From GCA-2716065 sp036123135 (GTDB taxonomy: Bacteria; Bacteroidota; Bacteroidia; Flavobacteriales_D; Parvicellaceae), in contig JAZADZ010000034.1 of NCBI GenBank assembly GCA_036123135.1, positions 1 through 36,897 of the forward strand: a DNA stretch of 36,897 nucleotides. The letters run 5' to 3'. Below, in pieces: positions 25,253-32,301 of this stretch. Made by a program: the position numbers and the translations under genes. Position 1 is the stretch's first letter, and each line of letters begins with the position of its first letter. The notes under the pieces were generated by a model. It was given only the letters and a program-made list of their open reading frames with translations, was not told where the DNA came from and did not search any database.

Positions 25253-25253
25253 A
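25235..25253. promoter_or_regulatory. Inverted repeat over the groES -33 region
   Basis: TATTGG (25235-25240) and CCAATA (25248-25253) form a perfect 6-base inverted repeat with a 7-base spacer. Its position over the candidate -33 box makes it operator-like, but six-base repeats also arise by chance in AT-rich DNA. Confidence 0.35.
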
Positions 25254-25284
25254 TGTCTCTTGTAAACAAAAAATTTATGATGAA

Positions 25285-25309
25285 TGTCACACAAAATGAC
25301 ACTGTGGCA
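25285..25309. promoter_or_regulatory. TGTCA/TGACA half-site cluster upstream of groES
   Basis: TGTCA (25285-25289), 7 bases, TGACA (25297-25301), 3 bases, TGGCA (25305-25309). The last two form TGACA-N3-TGGCA, one base from the perfect TGACA-N3-TGTCA palindrome found in the miaB promoter, and both sites share CATTTTGT on the minus strand. A common regulator is inference. Confidence 0.4.
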
Positions 25310-25333
25310 CACTTAATTCTTGAAGAACAAAAT

Positions 25334-25651
25334 TTAATTTTCCGGTTGATCGTTTGTAGTAAAAGGGGATATGGTTGGATTTTGGTTGGTGGATACATTT
25401 TCAATGTTTGTACCTTCAACTGCATCTGAACCTCCAAAATTAATTGCTGTTATAAGACTTAAAATTCCTATGGTACAAGCAAGAATCCAAGTTGCTTTTT
25501 CAATTGTTTCTGTAGACTGAGATACACCACCAAGTTGGTTTGCGTTTCCAAATGTTGAGTCCAATCCACCACCTTTTGAATTTTGAACCAATACGATTAA
25601 GATTAATAGTATAGCCGCTAAAATGGTTATGATCATTAATACTGTATCCAT
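25334..25651 (-). CDS. secG: Preprotein translocase subunit SecG
   Basis: Auxiliary subunit of the SecYEG channel. 105 residues. Two membrane helices (about 2-23, VLMIITILAAILLILIVLVQ, and about 53-71, TWILACTIGILSLITAI) flank the conserved loop QNSKGGGLDSTFG...GGVSQSTETIEKAT. The C-terminal tail is low-complexity and acidic/polar (TNIENVSTNQNPTIS), common in this phylum. It follows the helical-repeat gene by 10 bases and is the last gene of the miaB-lptE-secG run. Confidence 0.93.
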   Translation of the reverse strand: MDTVLMIITILAAILLILIVLVQNSKGGGLDSTFGNANQLGGVSQSTETIEKATWILACTIGILSLITAINFGGSDAVEGTNIENVSTNQNPTISPFTTNDQPEN

Positions 25652-25661
25652 GCTTTATTTT

Positions 25662-26423
25662 TTACTTGTAATTGCTTTTTTCCTGAATAAATCTTATTCG
25701 GCTTGCAAAGAAAGTATTTTTTTCTGGAAATTTCAACATCAAATTCTCATATATTTTGATTGCCTTTGGATAGTTCCCTTGTTTGACATGAATTTCTGCA
25801 AGTGTCTCAGTTACAAATTCATCGTTATCTACCAAGCTTAATTTTGCTGTTTCCAGAGGGGAGAAGAATGGAGTTGATTTTTGCAATTGTTTTCCTTGAA
25901 TAAAGTCGTCAATTATTTTCTCTTGATTTTCAGATTTTTCAGTGGAAATAAATTTTGGTGCTAACCAACTTGTAAGCGGCATTTCGTGATTTGTCAAATC
26001 AACTTTCGCGTACTTTGATACTAAAGATTCATCTACGGAACTCGTTTCAACTTCTTGTTGAATACTTAAATTGATTGCGGCTGAAACGATATTTCTTTCT
26101 AATTCAAGAAGTTGAGGGTCGTCATCTTGAATTGGATTTTTTGCGTCATCTTCAATAACCGATTTAATTTTTTTAATAAGTGCAGGTCTATGAATGTATT
26201 TGTACAGAACTTTACGGTCGCAAATTGTAAAAGCTGCTTTTTCCAGCTGGTTGTGAAAAGCGATATCTTTTTTAAAGTGATAAACTTTTGCTAATAGAGT
26301 ATTAACAAGTCCAGAGAATGGATATTTTTTTGCTAACTCTGTTAAAGAAGACAGTTGTTGATCAGAAATACTCTCAGGTTCAGTAATTAATTCAATAATA
26401 TTTTTTGTTGTAATTCCTACCAT
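25662..26423 (-). CDS. Conserved hypothetical protein, helical (TPR-like)
   Basis: 253 residues, no signal peptide or membrane helix, so probably cytoplasmic. It looks alpha-helical; the C-terminal part (about 215-250, VTETLAEIHVKQGNYPKAIKIYENLMLKFPEKNTFFASRI) reads as a tetratricopeptide repeat pair, and the N terminus (SSLTELAKKYPFSGLVNTLLAKVYH) as another helix pair. The middle is acidic and low in conservation. Its ATG overlaps the lptE stop (ATGGTAG), so translation is coupled to lptE. A gene of this kind between lptE and secG is a known Bacteroidota arrangement; the function is unknown, and an adaptor role in envelope assembly would be inference. Confidence 0.75.
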   Translation of the reverse strand: MVGITTKNIIELITEPESISDQQLSSLTELAKKYPFSGLVNTLLAKVYHFKKDIAFHNQLEKAAFTICDRKVLYKYIHRPALIKKIKSVIEDDAKNPIQDDDPQLLELERNIVSAAINLSIQQEVETSSVDESLVSKYAKVDLTNHEMPLTSWLAPKFISTEKSENQEKIIDDFIQGKQLQKSTPFFSPLETAKLSLVDNDEFVTETLAEIHVKQGNYPKAIKIYENLMLKFPEKNTFFASRIRFIQEKSNYK

Positions 26424-26941
26424 TCTCCACCAAATGCTTTGTCAAAAATATCTTGAGTTAATTGATAGTTTAGGTTTTCTATAAGAGATTCTTCAATTGA
26501 ATTGAAATCCTCACTAGAATTGTAATCTACAAAAGCTGAGACTTTATGATTTGACAAACCCACACTATCAACAGTAGTGAAATATTGGTCAATAAATACT
26601 GACATTGTTAATCTATTTTGAGCGGCAGTTTCTGTACCTGCTTGAATGTTAACAGGGGATATTTTGTATTCTTTGATAGCGCCTGAAAAAATTACATCAC
26701 CGTTATTAGCTACTAAGTCAAGAGAAGTTTGAGCTTGCATTAAATCTCGTAAGCTTTCAGTAAATAGGGAGGATACAATAGCACTTGATAATGGTGAAGT
26801 GTTTTCAAAAAAATCGATTTGAATAGATTTTGCTGGGATTTCTTTTTGAGCTCCTTTCCCAGCAGGTTTTAAACTATAATGAGGAAGAGCACAGCTTGAC
26901 AATACAAAAAATACTGTAATATATTTTAAGACAATTTTCAA
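26417..26941 (-). CDS. lptE: LptE-family LPS-assembly lipoprotein
   Basis: Outer-membrane lipoprotein thought to plug LptD for LPS insertion. 174 residues. Lipoprotein signal KIVLKYITVFFVLSSC with acylated Cys17, followed by ALPHYSLKPAG, then the small alpha/beta domain with IQIDFFENTSPLSSAIVSSLFTESLRDLM, VIFSGAIKEYKISP and a C-terminal helix SLIENLNYQLTQDIFDKAF. The start is TTG at 26941, placed directly after the TAA of the upstream activator gene (TAATTG), so expression relies on coupling. The assignment rests on overall pattern, size and position in the operon; LptE sequences diverge strongly. Confidence 0.8.
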   Translation of the reverse strand: MKIVLKYITVFFVLSSCALPHYSLKPAGKGAQKEIPAKSIQIDFFENTSPLSSAIVSSLFTESLRDLMQAQTSLDLVANNGDVIFSGAIKEYKISPVNIQAGTETAAQNRLTMSVFIDQYFTTVDSVGLSNHKVSAFVDYNSSEDFNSIEESLIENLNYQLTQDIFDKAFGGEW

Positions 26942-28204
26942 TTATTTTTGAATTTCGTATTCCTTGATTTTTCTATACAAAGTTCTTTCTGAAATACCGA
27001 GTTCAAGAGCAGCATTTTTTCTTCTTCCATTGTGTTTGTTTAGGGCTTTTATAATGAGCTCTTTTTCTCTTTCTTCCAAGGAAAGGGATTCCTCGATGAC
27101 AACATTTTCTTGAATGGCTACAGGATATTCAAAATTTTCCGTTTCATTTTTTTTGGAAGAAAAATCAAAATCTTCGTATGAAACATCTTGACTAGAGAGC
27201 TCTTTACTCTCTATTTCTTGATTTAACTTGGATATTATTGCTGTTTTTTCATTGTTGGTTAACGATGATTCGTTTTTCATTAAATGAACTATGGTTTGCT
27301 TTACCTCGGAGATGTCTTTTTTCATGTCAAAAAGAACCTTGTAAAGTAAATCTCTTTCAGAAAAATCAGCGTTATTTTTTCCAGCATTATTTGCAACAAC
27401 CATTGGCAAGTTGGATGCAGATCCTGCAGCAGGTAAATATTTGAGAAGGGTTTGGCTATCCACAAGCCTTTCTTTTTCAATTACAGAAATTTGCTCAGTA
27501 ATGTTTTTAAGTTGACGAATGTTCCCAGGCCAACGGTAAGAGTTTAAACTTGATACTGCATCTTCTGAAAGTCGAATACCAGGCATTCTATATTTTTCCC
27601 CAAAGTCAGCAGCAAATTTTCTAAAAAGTAGATAAATATCTTCTTGCCTTTCTCTTAAGGGGGGGAGTGCTATTGGAACAGTATTTAATCTGTAATATAA
27701 ATCTTCACGAAATTTACCATTGTATATTGCTTGTTGAATGTTTTCATTAGTTGCTGCAATTATTCGAACATTGGTTTTCTGCACTTTTGATGAACCAACT
27801 CGAATGAACTCACCTGTCTCCAAGACACGAAGTAATCTTACCTGAGTAGTTAGTGGAAGTTCTGCTACCTCATCTAAAAAAATAGTGCCACCATTAGCAA
27901 CTTCAAAGTATCCTTTTCTACTGTCAGTAGCTCCAGTAAACGCACCTTTTTCATGGCCAAATAGTTCAGAGTCGATGGTTCCCTCAGGGATAGCTCCACA
28001 GTTCACAGCAATGTATTCACTGTGTTTCCTCGAGCTGTAGCTATGGATAATTTGAGGCATATTTTCTTTTCCAGTTCCACTTTCACCAGTAATTAAAACA
28101 GAAATATCAGTTGGAGCGACTTGAACAGCTACACTTAAAGCTCTTTCCAAAGCGGGTGTATTTCCAATAATGCCAAATCTATGTTTTACAGATTGTAAAT
28201 TCAT
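26942..28204 (-). CDS. Sigma-54-dependent transcriptional activator without receiver domain
   Basis: Bacterial enhancer-binding protein, 420 residues. The AAA+ domain starts almost at the N terminus: GESGTGKE (Walker A, about 40-47), ELFGHEKGAFTGA with the intact sigma-54-contacting GAFTGA, GTIFLDEVAEL (Walker B), LLRVLE, and LPPLRERQEDIYLLF with RWPGNIRQLKN (arginine sensor). A linker of about 110 residues (roughly 265-375) precedes a Fis-type helix-turn-helix, ALELGISERTLYRKIKEY. There is no N-terminal receiver, GAF or PAS domain, so control must come from the linker, its amount or a partner. Its start overlaps the miaB stop by one base (TAATG), and lptE starts directly after its stop. The intact GAFTGA implies the organism has RpoN. 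Confidence 0.93.
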   Translation of the reverse strand: MNLQSVKHRFGIIGNTPALERALSVAVQVAPTDISVLITGESGTGKENMPQIIHSYSSRKHSEYIAVNCGAIPEGTIDSELFGHEKGAFTGATDSRKGYFEVANGGTIFLDEVAELPLTTQVRLLRVLETGEFIRVGSSKVQKTNVRIIAATNENIQQAIYNGKFREDLYYRLNTVPIALPPLRERQEDIYLLFRKFAADFGEKYRMPGIRLSEDAVSSLNSYRWPGNIRQLKNITEQISVIEKERLVDSQTLLKYLPAAGSASNLPMVVANNAGKNNADFSERDLLYKVLFDMKKDISEVKQTIVHLMKNESSLTNNEKTAIISKLNQEIESKELSSQDVSYEDFDFSSKKNETENFEYPVAIQENVVIEESLSLEEREKELIIKALNKHNGRRKNAALELGISERTLYRKIKEYEIQK

Positions 28205-29628
28205 TAGCTATTTACTTTACCTATTAAAGTTCCAGGAGTACAACTTTCAATTGTAACGTTTACGTATTGTCCAGGTTTAAATTTTTCCTTCGGAAATACA
28301 ACCATTGCATTTTTAGTTGTTCTTCCACAAAGCATCTCATCGGACTTTTTTGAAAAACCTTCAATTAAAACCTCAAAAGTCTTTCCGATGGATTTTTGAT
28401 TGGAAGACAGCGAGTTATTTCTTTGGATTTCAATTACTTCTTGAAGACGACGCTTTTTTTCATTCAAAGGGACATTATCTTCGAATTTACGTTGTGCAAG
28501 TGTTTTGGGTCTCTCAGAATAAAAAAACATGTATGCGTAGTCAAATTTTGCCCATTGCATAAGTGATAGAGTATCTTTGTGTTCTTGATCTGTTTCATCG
28601 CAAAAACCGGTTATAATATCAGTTGATATAGCGCAATCAGGAATTATTTGTCGGATGGATTCAATTCTCTCCATGTACCACTCTCTAGTATATCCTCTAT
28701 TCATTCTTTTCAAAACATTACTGTTTCCAGATTGAACAGGAAGATGAATGTACTTACAAATGTTGTTGTACTTAGACATTGAATGAATTACATCATCGGT
28801 CATATCCTTGGGATGGGATGTAGAAAATCGTACTCTTAGTTGAGGTGACACTTCAGCAACAAGTTCAAGGAGCTGTGCAAAATTTGTTGTAGGGATAGAT
28901 TGATCTAAAATTTCTCCTTTTTTTGAAATATTCCATCGGTAACTATCCACATTTTGTCCCAATAATGTTACTTCTTTGTATCCCTTATCCACAAGATCTT
29001 TTGCTTCAGCAACAATTGATAAAGGGTTTCTGCTTCTTTCTCTTCCTCTAGTAAAGGGAACTACACAGAAAGAACACATGTTGTCGCATCCTCGCATAAT
29101 GGATATAAATGCACTGACTCCGTTATTTCCAAGCCGAACAGGACTAATATCTGCGTAGGTTTCCTCCCTTGAAAGCAAGACATTTACGCTTTTTTGACCA
29201 CCTTCTACTTTTTGAATTAAAGAAGGTAAGTCTCTGTATGCATCTGGACCAACAACAAGGTCAACTAGCTTTTCTTGTTCCAAAAGAGAATCTTTCATCC
29301 TTTCTGCCATGCATCCTAAAACACCTATCAATAAGTTTGGGTTTTTCTTTTTAATGGCATTGAAAGACTTTAGTCTGTTTCGAACTGTTAATTCAGCTTT
29401 TTCTCTAATTGAGCATGTATTGAGAAGAATTAAATCAGATGATAAATAATCTCTTGTTGATTCAAATCCTTCTTTAGCTAAAATTGAAGCAACAATTTCA
29501 CTGTCTGAAAAGTTCATTTGACAGCCATAGCTTTCTAGATACATCTTTTTTTTTGCAAAACCATGCGATGGAACTACTACAGCTTCTCCTTGTCTTGTTT
29601 CGTCTATTATCTTTTCTTCAGCTAACAT
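28204..29628 (-). CDS. miaB: tRNA-2-methylthio-N6-dimethylallyladenosine synthase
   Basis: Radical-SAM methylthiotransferase that modifies A37 of tRNAs reading UNN codons. 474 residues. N-terminal UPF0004 domain with cluster ligands Cys36 (YGCQMN), Cys72 (NTCSIR) and Cys106 (LGCMAER); radical-SAM motif Cys181-x3-Cys185-x2-Cys188 (MRGCDNMCSFCVVPFTRGRERSR); later LLGQNVDSY, RVRFSTSHPKDM and HLPVQSGN; C-terminal TRAM domain (about 408-472, GKTFEVLIEGFSKK...GRTTKNAMVVFP). The NTCSIR and GRERSR forms favour MiaB over RimO or MtaB. It has an N-terminal extension of about 25 residues before KKKMYLESYGCQ. First gene of the operon, with a well-formed promoter directly upstream. Confidence 0.96.
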   Translation of the reverse strand: MLAEEKIIDETRQGEAVVVPSHGFAKKKMYLESYGCQMNFSDSEIVASILAKEGFESTRDYLSSDLILLNTCSIREKAELTVRNRLKSFNAIKKKNPNLLIGVLGCMAERMKDSLLEQEKLVDLVVGPDAYRDLPSLIQKVEGGQKSVNVLLSREETYADISPVRLGNNGVSAFISIMRGCDNMCSFCVVPFTRGRERSRNPLSIVAEAKDLVDKGYKEVTLLGQNVDSYRWNISKKGEILDQSIPTTNFAQLLELVAEVSPQLRVRFSTSHPKDMTDDVIHSMSKYNNICKYIHLPVQSGNSNVLKRMNRGYTREWYMERIESIRQIIPDCAISTDIITGFCDETDQEHKDTLSLMQWAKFDYAYMFFYSERPKTLAQRKFEDNVPLNEKKRRLQEVIEIQRNNSLSSNQKSIGKTFEVLIEGFSKKSDEMLCGRTTKNAMVVFPKEKFKPGQYVNVTIESCTPGTLIGKVNS

Positions 29629-29647
29629 TTCTTAAATCAATGAACTG

Positions 29648-29679
29648 CAAATTTATCACAATTATTGTTATGTGACAAA
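29648..29679 (-). promoter_or_regulatory. Bacteroidota-type promoter of the miaB operon
   Basis: On the minus strand: TTTG (29679-29676), 20-base spacer, TAAATTTG (29655-29648). Both boxes match the TTTG/TAnnTTTG consensus exactly, and the -7 box with its CA extension is identical to that of rpsU. The predicted leader is about 14 bases. Confidence 0.75.
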
Positions 29680-29685
29680 ATGTCA
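29673..29685. promoter_or_regulatory. Palindrome over the miaB -33 box
   Basis: TGACA (29673-29677), three bases, TGTCA (29681-29685) is a perfect 5-base inverted repeat containing the TTTG of the miaB promoter. The position is that of a repressor operator. Similar half-sites lie upstream of groES. Confidence 0.5.
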
Positions 29686-29720
29686 TAGTTAATATTCGTT
29701 AATTAAATTTTTTCAAAAAT

Positions 29721-29742
29721 TTTATATTATATATAATATAAA
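29721..29742. repeat. 22-base perfect AT palindrome upstream of topA
   Basis: The sequence from 29721 to 29742 contains only A and T and equals its own reverse complement over all 22 bases, with no central spacer. It lies about 85 bases before the topA ATG and about 40 bases outside the miaB promoter. It could extrude as a small cruciform or simply melt under negative supercoiling. Confidence 0.7.
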
Positions 29743-29788
29743 GGGTAAGGCTTCAAATAGACATTGTTCTAATGTTAAAGAAATTTTA

Positions 29789-29796
29789 TTTATTTG
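29789..29796 (+). promoter_or_regulatory. Weak -7-like box before topA
   Basis: TTTATTTG matches seven of eight positions of TAnnTTTG and lies 30 bases before the topA ATG. The best upstream partner, ATTG at 29763-29766, is 22 bases away, slightly too far. Offered only as the best candidate in the region. Confidence 0.25.
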
Positions 29797-29826
29797 CAAC
29801 TATCATCATTTTAAAGTTTCTATATT

Positions 29827-32298
29827 ATGAGTAGTAATCTTGTTATAGTTGAGTCTCCTGCAAAAGCCAAAACAATCGAAAATTACTTAGGTAAAGATTT
29901 TGTAGTAAAATCAAGTTTTGGACAAATAAGAGATCTTCCATCAAAGGGAATAAATATTGAACTTGAAAATAATTTCAAACCACTTTATAAAGTTTCTAAA
30001 GACAAACAAAAAATTGTTGCTGAACTAAAAGGGTTAGCAAAAAAAGCGGATATTGTTTGGCTCGCCACGGATGAAGATAGGGAAGGAGAAGCTATTTCTT
30101 GGCATTTAAAAGAGGCCTTGGCTTTGAAGGATAAAAACACCAAGAGAATAACTTTCAATGAGATTACTAAGAAAGCAATTTTAGCTGCTGTTGAAAGACC
30201 AAGAGAAATCAATAAAGATTTAGTAGATGCTCAACAAGCAAGAAGAATATTAGATCGAATTGTTGGATTTGAACTTTCACCGGTTCTGTGGAGAAAAGTA
30301 AAACCACAATTATCTGCTGGAAGAGTTCAGTCTGTAACTGTTCGTTTAATAGTCGAAAAAGAGGTTGCAATAAAGCAATTTAGCTCTTTGAGTACATTCA
30401 AAATAGCTGCAATTTTCGAGTCCAGTAATAAAAAGTTTAAAGCTGAAGTTTCTAAACCTTTTTCATCCGAAAATGATGCACATGATTTCTTAGCGAGCTG
30501 TATTGGTTCCGATTTTTTGGTTAAAGATGTTCAGCAAAAGCCTGCCGAGAAAAGCCCATCTGCTCCCTTTACAACTTCAACACTGCAGCAAGAGGCCAGC
30601 CGAAAACTTGGTTTCAACGTTTCAAGAACTATGTCAGTAGCGCAAAGACTCTACGAATCTGGAAAAATTACCTACATGAGAACAGATTCAGTAAATTTTT
30701 CAGATTTTGCAATACGTGCTGCAGCAAGTGAAATTATCTCGCAATATGGAGATGAATATTCAGAATCTAGGAAATATGCTACCAAAAATAAATCGGCACA
30801 AGAAGCTCACGAGGCTATCCGACCAACTGATTTTTCTGTACATGCTTTAGGCGATTTTTCACCAGAAGATAAATTATATCAATTGATATGGAAACGAGCC
30901 ATTTCTTCTCAAATGTCTAATGCAAAGATTGAACGAACTAAAGCTACTATTGGAGCTATAAATTGTAAAGAAAATTTTATTGCTTCAGGTGAGGTAATAA
31001 AATTTGAAGGGTTTCTAAAGGTTTACCTTGAAGGTACTGATGATGACAATCAAAAGGAGGACATTGGAGTCCTTCCTCCATTGAAACCACATCAGCAATT
31101 ATCTGTTCATACCATTCAGGCACATCAACGTTTTTCAAGACCTCCTGCTCGCTTCACGGAGGCTTCTCTTGTTAAAAAACTTGAAGAGTTAGGAATTGGT
31201 AGACCCTCCACTTATGCTCCTACTATAAAAACAATTCAGGACAGAGGATACGTAGAAAGAAAATCATTAGAAGGATCGTTTAGAGAAGCTGTTGTTTTGT
31301 CTGTAGATGGCAATGATATTAAGAAAGAAATTCTTCAAGAAAAACATGGTGCAGACAAAGGAAAGTTATTTCCAACAACCATTGGAGAGGTAGTCAATAA
31401 TTTCTTAGTTGAACACTTTGAAAAAATCATGAATTATAATTTTACTGCAAACGTTGAAAAGGAATTGGATATGATTGCTAGAGGAGAGTTGGTATGGACA
31501 AATATGTTGGACGAATTTTATGAACCTTTTCATACAACTATCGAGCATACACTTGAAAATGCTAAAAGAGCAACCGGCGAAAGAGAACTTGGGACTGATC
31601 CAATTTCTGGGGAAAGAGTTATTGCAAGACTTGGAAAGTTTGGGCCGATGATTCAAATTGGTGAGGTATCTGATGACGAATCTAAAAAACCGAAATTTGC
31701 TAGTTTATCTCCCGGACAGAACATAAGTGATATTTCATTAGAACAAGCGTTGGAGTTATTCAAATATCCCAAAAATCTTGGACAACATCTCTCTAAAGAT
31801 GTTGTCCTAGCTCAAGGTAAATTTGGGCCATACATCAAATTTGATGGCATCAATGTTTCTATCCCGGGAGGATTCTCATTAGAGTCTATTGATTTATCCA
31901 AGGCCATCGATTTAATTGAGCTAAAGAAAAAATCCGACGCTCCGATTCACACTTATGAGGAATTTCCTGTTACAAAAGGGAAAGGTAGATTTGGTCCTTT
32001 TATCAAATGGAATGGAATCTTCATAAATGTCAATAAAAAATATGATTTTGATAATTTGTCCATTGCTGACATCGAACAATTAATTGAAGATAAAAAGCAA
32101 AAGGAAAAAGATAAAATAATACACAACTGGGAAAAAGATGGAATTTTAGTAGTAAAGGGGAAATGGGGAAGGTTTAACATAATAAAAGGCAAGCAAAAGA
32201 TAGAACTGCCCAAAACAACAGATGCCCAAGCCTTAACGCTTGAACAAGTTAAAGACATGTTGTCCAATCAATCAAAGAAAAAAACTAAGAAAAAATAG
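29827..32298 (+). CDS. topA: DNA topoisomerase I (type IA)
   Basis: Relaxes negative supercoils. 823 residues. TOPRIM domain with SNLVIVESPAKAKTIENYLG (Glu9) and the acidic triad TDEDREGE (Asp82, Asp84, Glu86); then DAQQARRILDRIVGFELSP, SAGRVQS, APFTTSTLQQEASRKLGF and the active-site Tyr283 with Arg285 in ITYMRTDS; RPTDF and FTEASLVKKLEELGIGRPSTYAPT complete the core. The C terminus has about four topo C-terminal repeats of the GKFGPYIK / GRFGPFIKWNG / GKWGRFNIIKG type and lacks the four-cysteine zinc fingers of E. coli TopA, the usual form in this phylum. A lysine-rich tail ends the protein. The next gene starts 3 bases after the stop, so the two are co-transcribed. Confidence 0.98.
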   Translation: MSSNLVIVESPAKAKTIENYLGKDFVVKSSFGQIRDLPSKGINIELENNFKPLYKVSKDKQKIVAELKGLAKKADIVWLATDEDREGEAISWHLKEALALKDKNTKRITFNEITKKAILAAVERPREINKDLVDAQQARRILDRIVGFELSPVLWRKVKPQLSAGRVQSVTVRLIVEKEVAIKQFSSLSTFKIAAIFESSNKKFKAEVSKPFSSENDAHDFLASCIGSDFLVKDVQQKPAEKSPSAPFTTSTLQQEASRKLGFNVSRTMSVAQRLYESGKITYMRTDSVNFSDFAIRAAASEIISQYGDEYSESRKYATKNKSAQEAHEAIRPTDFSVHALGDFSPEDKLYQLIWKRAISSQMSNAKIERTKATIGAINCKENFIASGEVIKFEGFLKVYLEGTDDDNQKEDIGVLPPLKPHQQLSVHTIQAHQRFSRPPARFTEASLVKKLEELGIGRPSTYAPTIKTIQDRGYVERKSLEGSFREAVVLSVDGNDIKKEILQEKHGADKGKLFPTTIGEVVNNFLVEHFEKIMNYNFTANVEKELDMIARGELVWTNMLDEFYEPFHTTIEHTLENAKRATGERELGTDPISGERVIARLGKFGPMIQIGEVSDDESKKPKFASLSPGQNISDISLEQALELFKYPKNLGQHLSKDVVLAQGKFGPYIKFDGINVSIPGGFSLESIDLSKAIDLIELKKKSDAPIHTYEEFPVTKGKGRFGPFIKWNGIFINVNKKYDFDNLSIADIEQLIEDKKQKEKDKIIHNWEKDGILVVKGKWGRFNIIKGKQKIELPKTTDAQALTLEQVKDMLSNQSKKKTKKK

Positions 32299-32301
32299 AT
32301 A

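Noticed and set aside
25175..25333. CIRCE operator for HrcA before groES
   Set aside because: No TTAGCACTC-N9-GAGTGCTAA or near match is present on either strand.
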